From positions 1 through 16,805 of the forward strand of contig CAZGMJ010000090.1 in NCBI GenBank assembly GCA_964526785.1: DNA of 16,805 bases, in the 5' to 3' direction. The number at the start of each line of letters is the position of its first letter. Positions within the stretch are counted from its first letter, which is position 1. This document shows, piece by piece, positions 13,304 through 16,805 of this stretch. A program made the translations under genes and the position numbers. The stretch comes from CAZGMJ01 sp964526785 (GTDB taxonomy: Bacteria; Planctomycetota; Phycisphaerae; Sedimentisphaerales; Anaerobacaceae). A model generated the notes under the pieces. That model was given only the letters and a program-made list of their open reading frames with translations, did no database searches and was not told the DNA's origin.

Positions 13304-16026
13304 TCTTTCCTCTCAGCGATTTCTTCCGGCGGCAGGGGCAGCAAGACGATGAAGGCGGCACCTTTGGAGGGTTTGTTCTCCAGGGTGATGCTTCCACCGA
13401 CTCGGGCGATGATTTGTTCGGCGATGGACAGGCCGAGACCGGTATTGCGGCCGGGCGGTTTGGTCGTAAAGAAAGGCTCGAACAGTTTATCCTCGACTTC
13501 CGGCGGTACGCCTCCGCAGTCGTCAATACACTCGATTTTGACGTTTCGTTCTGTCTTCGAACCTCGGAGGGTCACCTGGTGCGAGCGGCTACCGTCGGCG
13601 GCCTGGATGGCGTTCTGGATGAGGGCATAGAAGACCTGTTCGATTTCAAATCGCGGGGCGAGGACGGGGGGCAAATGATCCAGCCTGTCCTTTTGGAGAA
13701 GGACGTCGGCATCACGGGCGGTATCGGCAAGCAGTTGGAATACATCGTCGATGATCCGGTCGATGTGGATTTCTTCGGCGTCGGTTCTTCCAATGGAGCG
13801 AGCCAGCATACGCAGATTATCGATAATGGCGGAAATTTGTGCGGCGCCTTCGAGACCGCTATCGAGGTTTCTAAAGACCGCCGGGGGTGTTTTGACCGTC
13901 TGCAACTGCGCGGCGGCGTTTTCAATGGAGAGTGTGACGGCGGTGAGGGGTTGCGTAATGCGGTGGGCGAGCGTGGCACCAATCGTGCCGAGCGAGGCAA
14001 GTCGCTGGGCCTGGGCCATGTGTTGCTGCAGTTCGGCAAGTTCGAGTTGGGCCTGTTTGCCTTCGTGGATATCTCTGGCGATAACCAGAGCGGCCTCGAC
14101 CTTGCCTTCGGCGTCGCGGAGCGGTTCGATCGTCGTCTGGTACCAGCGTTTGTCGCCCCGAACGTCGGTGAGCGTGGTGACGGTTTCTCCTTTTCCTGAT
14201 TCCATGACGGCACGAATGCGCGACACCTGGCGGTCGGCGATATCGTCGGGGAAGAAATCCCACATGGTCCTGCCGACCATCCGGTCGGGCGTGGTGTTCA
14301 GGCGTCCGGCGCCGGTACTGTTGACGAACAGGAAGGTGCCTTCGGCGTCGAGGGTAACGATGCTTTCGCCCGCGCCCTCGACGAGAGTTCGGTACTTGCG
14401 TTCGCTTCGGGCGACGGCTTCTTCGAGTTCTTTGCGATGCGTGATGTCGTGGGAGGTCAGAATGACGCCTCTGACGGTCGGTTCGTCGAGGAGATTGACG
14501 CCGGCGATGTTGATGGTGAGGCAGCGGCCGTCTTTGTGAATGTAGCGGATCTCGGCTTGCTCGATGGTGCCGGATGTGGCGAGAAGTTCGTTGAACCGCT
14601 TCTTCGCATAGGGCACGTCGTCGGGGTGCAGATGGTCGAAGACGCTCTCGCCGACGATATCCTCCGGATCCCATCCATAGACGCGGCGGACGGACGGGCT
14701 TTCGTAGATGACGTTTCCGTCGGCATCGAGGACGGTGTAGACGGTGGCTCCGAGTTCGATGAGGGAGCGGTGCCAGGCCTCGCTTTTTTCGAGGGCCCGG
14801 CGGGCCTTTTTCTGTTCGGTGATGTCGCGGGCGAAAATGACGACGGAGGAAACGCCGCCGGCGGCATCAAGAACGGGGTACATGTTGGTGTCGAAGGTGC
14901 GCTCGGCCCTGCGGTCTTCCATGCGGACTGGTTCGCCCGTTCGAAGCACTTTTTCGAATTGGGCGAGCCTGTCCGCGGCGGACTGAGACGGCATGTTGCT
15001 TCGGACGAGGTCTTTGCCGTCGGTGCCGATCAGTTCGTCGGCGCGGCAGCCGAATCGTTCGGCGGCGGTCCTGTTCATTGAGAGTATTTTGCCGGTGGGG
15101 TCGACGAGCAGGACGGATTCGGTGGTGGCATCGAGGAGAGCCTTCATGTAGGCCTGGCGGCTGCGGAGTTCTTCTTCCACGTTTTTTTGTTCGGTGATGT
15201 CGCGGGCGAAGATGGCCACCGCCGAGACGTTGCCCGCATCGTCGAGGATGGGAAAGAGGTTGTTTTCGAAGTGCTGGCCGCCCCGTTTGTCTTCGAAGGT
15301 GACGGGCTGGCCGGAGCTAACGACGGCGCTGAATTGGGCCAATCGTGCGTCAGCGGCTTCTTCGACCATGGTCTTGTGGAGCAGTTCGCCGACATCCCGA
15401 CCGATCATTTCTTCCGGCGATCCGCCGAATCGGCGGGCGGACATTTTGTTGATTGCCAGCACGGTTCTGTCGGCATCCACGAGGAGAACGGACTCGGTGG
15501 TGGCGTCGAGTATGGCCCTGGTGGCTGCCTCGCTTTTGCGCAGTCTCTGGTCGAGCTTTCGCGTGTCGGTTCTGTCCTTGAAAATGCCCACGATATACTG
15601 TCTGCCGTCGAGATGGATTGCGAATGCATTGATGTCCGCGTAGAAGACACTGCCATCTTTGCGCATGACGGGGATATCGGCGACGAAATCCAGGCCCTCC
15701 TGCAAATGCTTTTCGAAGTATTCGCTGACCTGGGGCAGGCTGTCGGCGGGGTGGACGTCCATCACGCTGAGTCCGGCGATATTCTCCGGAGGTGTGTTGA
15801 GCATGCGGCCTATTTGCTTGTTGGCCCAGAGGAACTTGCGCGTCCGGGCATCGGCGATGAGGACGCCGTCGGGGAGATTTTCGAAGATGGCAAGGGGGTC
15901 GTGCCGGGGTTCTCGTGCGGCTGGTTGCGATCGGCGGGCAGCGGTGTTTTCGAGGCGGGCGATTCGTGCGCGCAGAGATTCGATTTCTTCAAGCAACTCC
16001 GCTTTGCTTTGCGAATCATGCACCAT
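13300..16026 (-). CDS. Soluble five-PAS sensor histidine kinase
   Basis: This is a 908-residue kinase with no membrane helix, hence a cytoplasmic sensor. A short coiled coil (about 7-27, SKAELLEEIESLRARIARLEN) leads into five PAS domains at about 45-156, 168-285, 293-408, 418-533 and 544-657. Several end in the PAC-type (A)RDITEQK or HDITHRK. PAS2 and PAS3 are recent duplicates. The dimerisation helix holds LASLGTIGATLAHRITQPLTAV with the phospho-accepting His at 688, followed by Arg where most kinases have Glu. The ATPase domain is complete: N-box QNAIQAA (N805), IDDCGGVPPE, LFEPFFTTK and NTGLGLSIAEQII. I chose ATG 16026 because AGGA lies about 10 nt upstream; ATG 16089, 21 codons earlier, has no ribosome site. 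The ligand is unknown; no cofactor-binding motif for heme or flavin is recognisable. Confidence 0.93.
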   Translation of the reverse strand: MVHDSQSKAELLEEIESLRARIARLENTAARRSQPAAREPRHDPLAIFENLPDGVLIADARTRKFLWANKQIGRMLNTPPENIAGLSVMDVHPADSLPQVSEYFEKHLQEGLDFVADIPVMRKDGSVFYADINAFAIHLDGRQYIVGIFKDRTDTRKLDQRLRKSEAATRAILDATTESVLLVDADRTVLAINKMSARRFGGSPEEMIGRDVGELLHKTMVEEAADARLAQFSAVVSSGQPVTFEDKRGGQHFENNLFPILDDAGNVSAVAIFARDITEQKNVEEELRSRQAYMKALLDATTESVLLVDPTGKILSMNRTAAERFGCRADELIGTDGKDLVRSNMPSQSAADRLAQFEKVLRTGEPVRMEDRRAERTFDTNMYPVLDAAGGVSSVVIFARDITEQKKARRALEKSEAWHRSLIELGATVYTVLDADGNVIYESPSVRRVYGWDPEDIVGESVFDHLHPDDVPYAKKRFNELLATSGTIEQAEIRYIHKDGRCLTINIAGVNLLDEPTVRGVILTSHDITHRKELEEAVARSERKYRTLVEGAGESIVTLDAEGTFLFVNSTGAGRLNTTPDRMVGRTMWDFFPDDIADRQVSRIRAVMESGKGETVTTLTDVRGDKRWYQTTIEPLRDAEGKVEAALVIARDIHEGKQAQLELAELQQHMAQAQRLASLGTIGATLAHRITQPLTAVTLSIENAAAQLQTVKTPPAVFRNLDSGLEGAAQISAIIDNLRMLARSIGRTDAEEIHIDRIIDDVFQLLADTARDADVLLQKDRLDHLPPVLAPRFEIEQVFYALIQNAIQAADGSRSHQVTLRGSKTERNVKIECIDDCGGVPPEVEDKLFEPFFTTKPPGRNTGLGLSIAEQIIARVGGSITLENKPSKGAAFIVLLPLPPEEIAERKE

Positions 16027-16143
16027 CTGCGTTTTTCCTGTTGGGAGGCATATCCCTCCGCCCGACACAGCATCACCGGCGTCTGCCATCGCCGGGGCAT
16101 GCTCGGCAGGAGCGACTCCCCAGTCACCAAAGTATCCGCGAAC

Positions 16144-16173
16144 ACGATAGTGAATCTAATAATGGGGCGTCAA
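16144..16173 (-). promoter_or_regulatory. Sigma70-type promoter for the kinase-regulator operon
   Basis: On the minus strand, TTGACG (16173-16168), an 18-bp spacer and TATCGT (16149-16144) match the -35 at five and the -10 at four of six positions. Transcription would begin near 16137, leaving a leader of about 110 nt before ATG 16026. Confidence 0.45.
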
Positions 16174-16279
16174 GTGAAAAGTGCGATTTGTTCGTATACA
16201 AATGTACGGCGTGGGGGGAGACGACAGGGTGCGATAAGGGGATCACGCGGTTTTTTTGCATTTATTTATTTTTGCGGGT

Positions 16280-16320
16280 TGACAGGTGTGGTAACTGTTG
16301 TACTACAGGTGATACAGTTG
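16280..16320 (+). promoter_or_regulatory. GntR promoter with candidate autoregulatory operator
   Basis: TTGACA (16280-16285) is a perfect -35; TACTAC (16302-16307) at 16-bp spacing is a poor -10. Overlapping the -10 and start region is an inverted repeat AACTGT (16294-16299) with ACAGTT (16315-16320). TACAG occurs twice, 9 bp apart. Operators overlapping their own promoter are usual for this repressor class. Confidence 0.45.
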
Positions 16321-16341
16321 TGGCAGGTTGGAAACCGGACT

Positions 16342-16728
16342 ATGTATCTGAATCTTGATTATCAAAGCGGCGAGCCCATTTACCGGCAGATTGTCGAGCA
16401 GATCAAGTACAAGATCGCGACGGGGGAGCTGGAGGCGGGGGCCAGGCTGGCGAGTATTCGCGAGCTGGCGGGGCAGTTGAAGATCAATCCGCGGACGGTG
16501 GTCAAGGCGTATGAGGAGTTGGCGGGCGGCGGGCTTGTGGTGATGCGGCACGGTCAGGGGGTTTTTGTGAAGGCGGAGAACCCGGCGGCTCCGGCGCGGG
16601 CGAGGCGGAAGGTGATCGAGCAGATGGCCCGGCGGATGCTTTCCGAGGCGTCGCGGATGGGGGCGGATGGGGACGAAGTGTTGAAGATTGTCGAAGAGGT
16701 TGCGAAGAAGATGAGGGCGAACCGATGA
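16342..16728 (+). CDS. GntR-family transcriptional regulator, YtrA subfamily
   Basis: This is a 128-residue regulator. Residues 9-77 are the winged helix of the GntR family: SGEPIYRQIVEQIKYKIATG, then GELEAGARLASIRELAGQLKINPRTVVKAYEEL (recognition helix about 48-60) and the wing GLVVMRHGQGVFV. After it there is only a short helical tail (about 86-125, RKVIEQMARRMLSEASRMG...EVLKIVEEVAKKM). This is the small two-helix dimerisation region of the YtrA subfamily, which carries no ligand-binding domain. Such repressors normally control an ABC transporter gene placed directly downstream. Here the stop overlaps a new ATG by 4 nt, fitting that arrangement. The start has no strong ribosome site (GGA 9 nt upstream), but the family signature begins within ten residues. 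Confidence 0.92.
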   Translation: MYLNLDYQSGEPIYRQIVEQIKYKIATGELEAGARLASIRELAGQLKINPRTVVKAYEELAGGGLVVMRHGQGVFVKAENPAAPARARRKVIEQMARRMLSEASRMGADGDEVLKIVEEVAKKMRANR

Positions 16729-16805
16729 GTGAGGCGGCAATAGAAGTTGCGTAAGCGTTCAGGCGTTTTTGGTGAAACAGGTCGTGGTTTGTATTAACGA
16801 TGGAG
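16725..16805 (+). pseudogene. Possible broken start of an ABC transporter ATPase gene (runs off window)
   Basis: ATG 16725 overlaps the GntR stop by 4 nt and reads MSEAAIEVA, then TAA at 16752. Another frame then reads QAFLVKQVVVCINDG to the window end. MSExxIEV followed by a K/Q-F...V stretch resembles the first strands of ABC ATPases, the usual partner of YtrA-type repressors. If so, the gene has a stop plus frameshift near 16750, or a sequencing error. Too little is visible to be sure. Confidence 0.25.

Larger units (their letters stand above)
16027..16341. other. Divergent intergenic region between kinase and GntR genes
   Basis: This region of about 315 bp contains outward-facing promoter-like sequences for both flanking genes. 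An AT-rich block (tttttttgcatttatttatt, about 16251-16270) lies just upstream of the GntR -35 and could act as an UP element. No other gene is visible. Confidence 0.6.

Noticed and set aside
13204..14199. Plus-strand open frames of about 330 and 150 codons opposite the kinase and regulator genes
   Set aside because: They mirror strongly supported genes with intact catalytic motifs, and their own text is low-complexity.

Overview
The window looks like part of a high-GC chromosome of a planctomycete-like bacterium, most plausibly Phycisphaerae/Sedimentisphaerales. The clues are a secreted protein with a PEP-CTERM-type tail of the 'PAPGA...GWLRRRR' form, an RHS remnant of the type common in that group, a DUF1573 protein, a many-PAS soluble histidine kinase, and strong use of GGG, CGG, CTG and GCG codons. 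No ribosomal or other phylogenetic marker is present, so this placement is an inference.

Layout. (1) 1-4007, mostly minus strand, is accessory DNA. It holds a DUF1573 secreted protein with a derailed C-terminus, a membrane-anchored ankyrin-repeat protein, and the 3' end of an RHS gene (conserved core plus a Cys/Trp-rich variable tip) with no usable start. About 1.1 kb of short interspersed repeats follows, including three copies of one composite cassette. (2) 4008-4801 holds a small lipoprotein gene facing away from a TauE/SafE permease, with a readable promoter for the lipoprotein gene. (3) 4802-11066 is a plus-strand housekeeping run: TauE/SafE permease, protein-L-isoaspartate methyltransferase (pcm), RecG helicase, and a two-gene K+ uptake system (TrkH/KtrB pore plus TrkA/KtrA RCK subunit). 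(4) 11149-12694 is a minus-strand PEP-CTERM protein gene with a long leader. The leader contains a possible three-way-junction RNA, and further upstream lie a strong terminator and a 20-nt direct repeat. (5) 12695-16026 is a minus-strand two-component operon: a five-PAS histidine kinase whose stop overlaps the start of a FixJ-type response regulator. (6) 16342-16805 holds a YtrA-type GntR repressor with its own promoter/operator-like region. It is followed by a 4-bp-overlapping start that may be the wreck of an ABC ATPase gene.

How the parts fit. The RHS tip followed by a membrane-bound ankyrin protein has the architecture of a polymorphic toxin followed by its immunity gene, and the base composition drops just where the conserved core gives way to the tip. 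It is the best candidate for an undescribed system here, although the RHS gene has lost its 5' part. The kinase and regulator form a complete cytoplasmic signalling pair, with one oddity: Arg replaces the usual Glu after the phospho-accepting His. KtrA/KtrB should work together as an NAD/ATP-gated K+ channel-like transporter. No tRNA, rRNA, CRISPR array, insertion sequence or integrase was seen.
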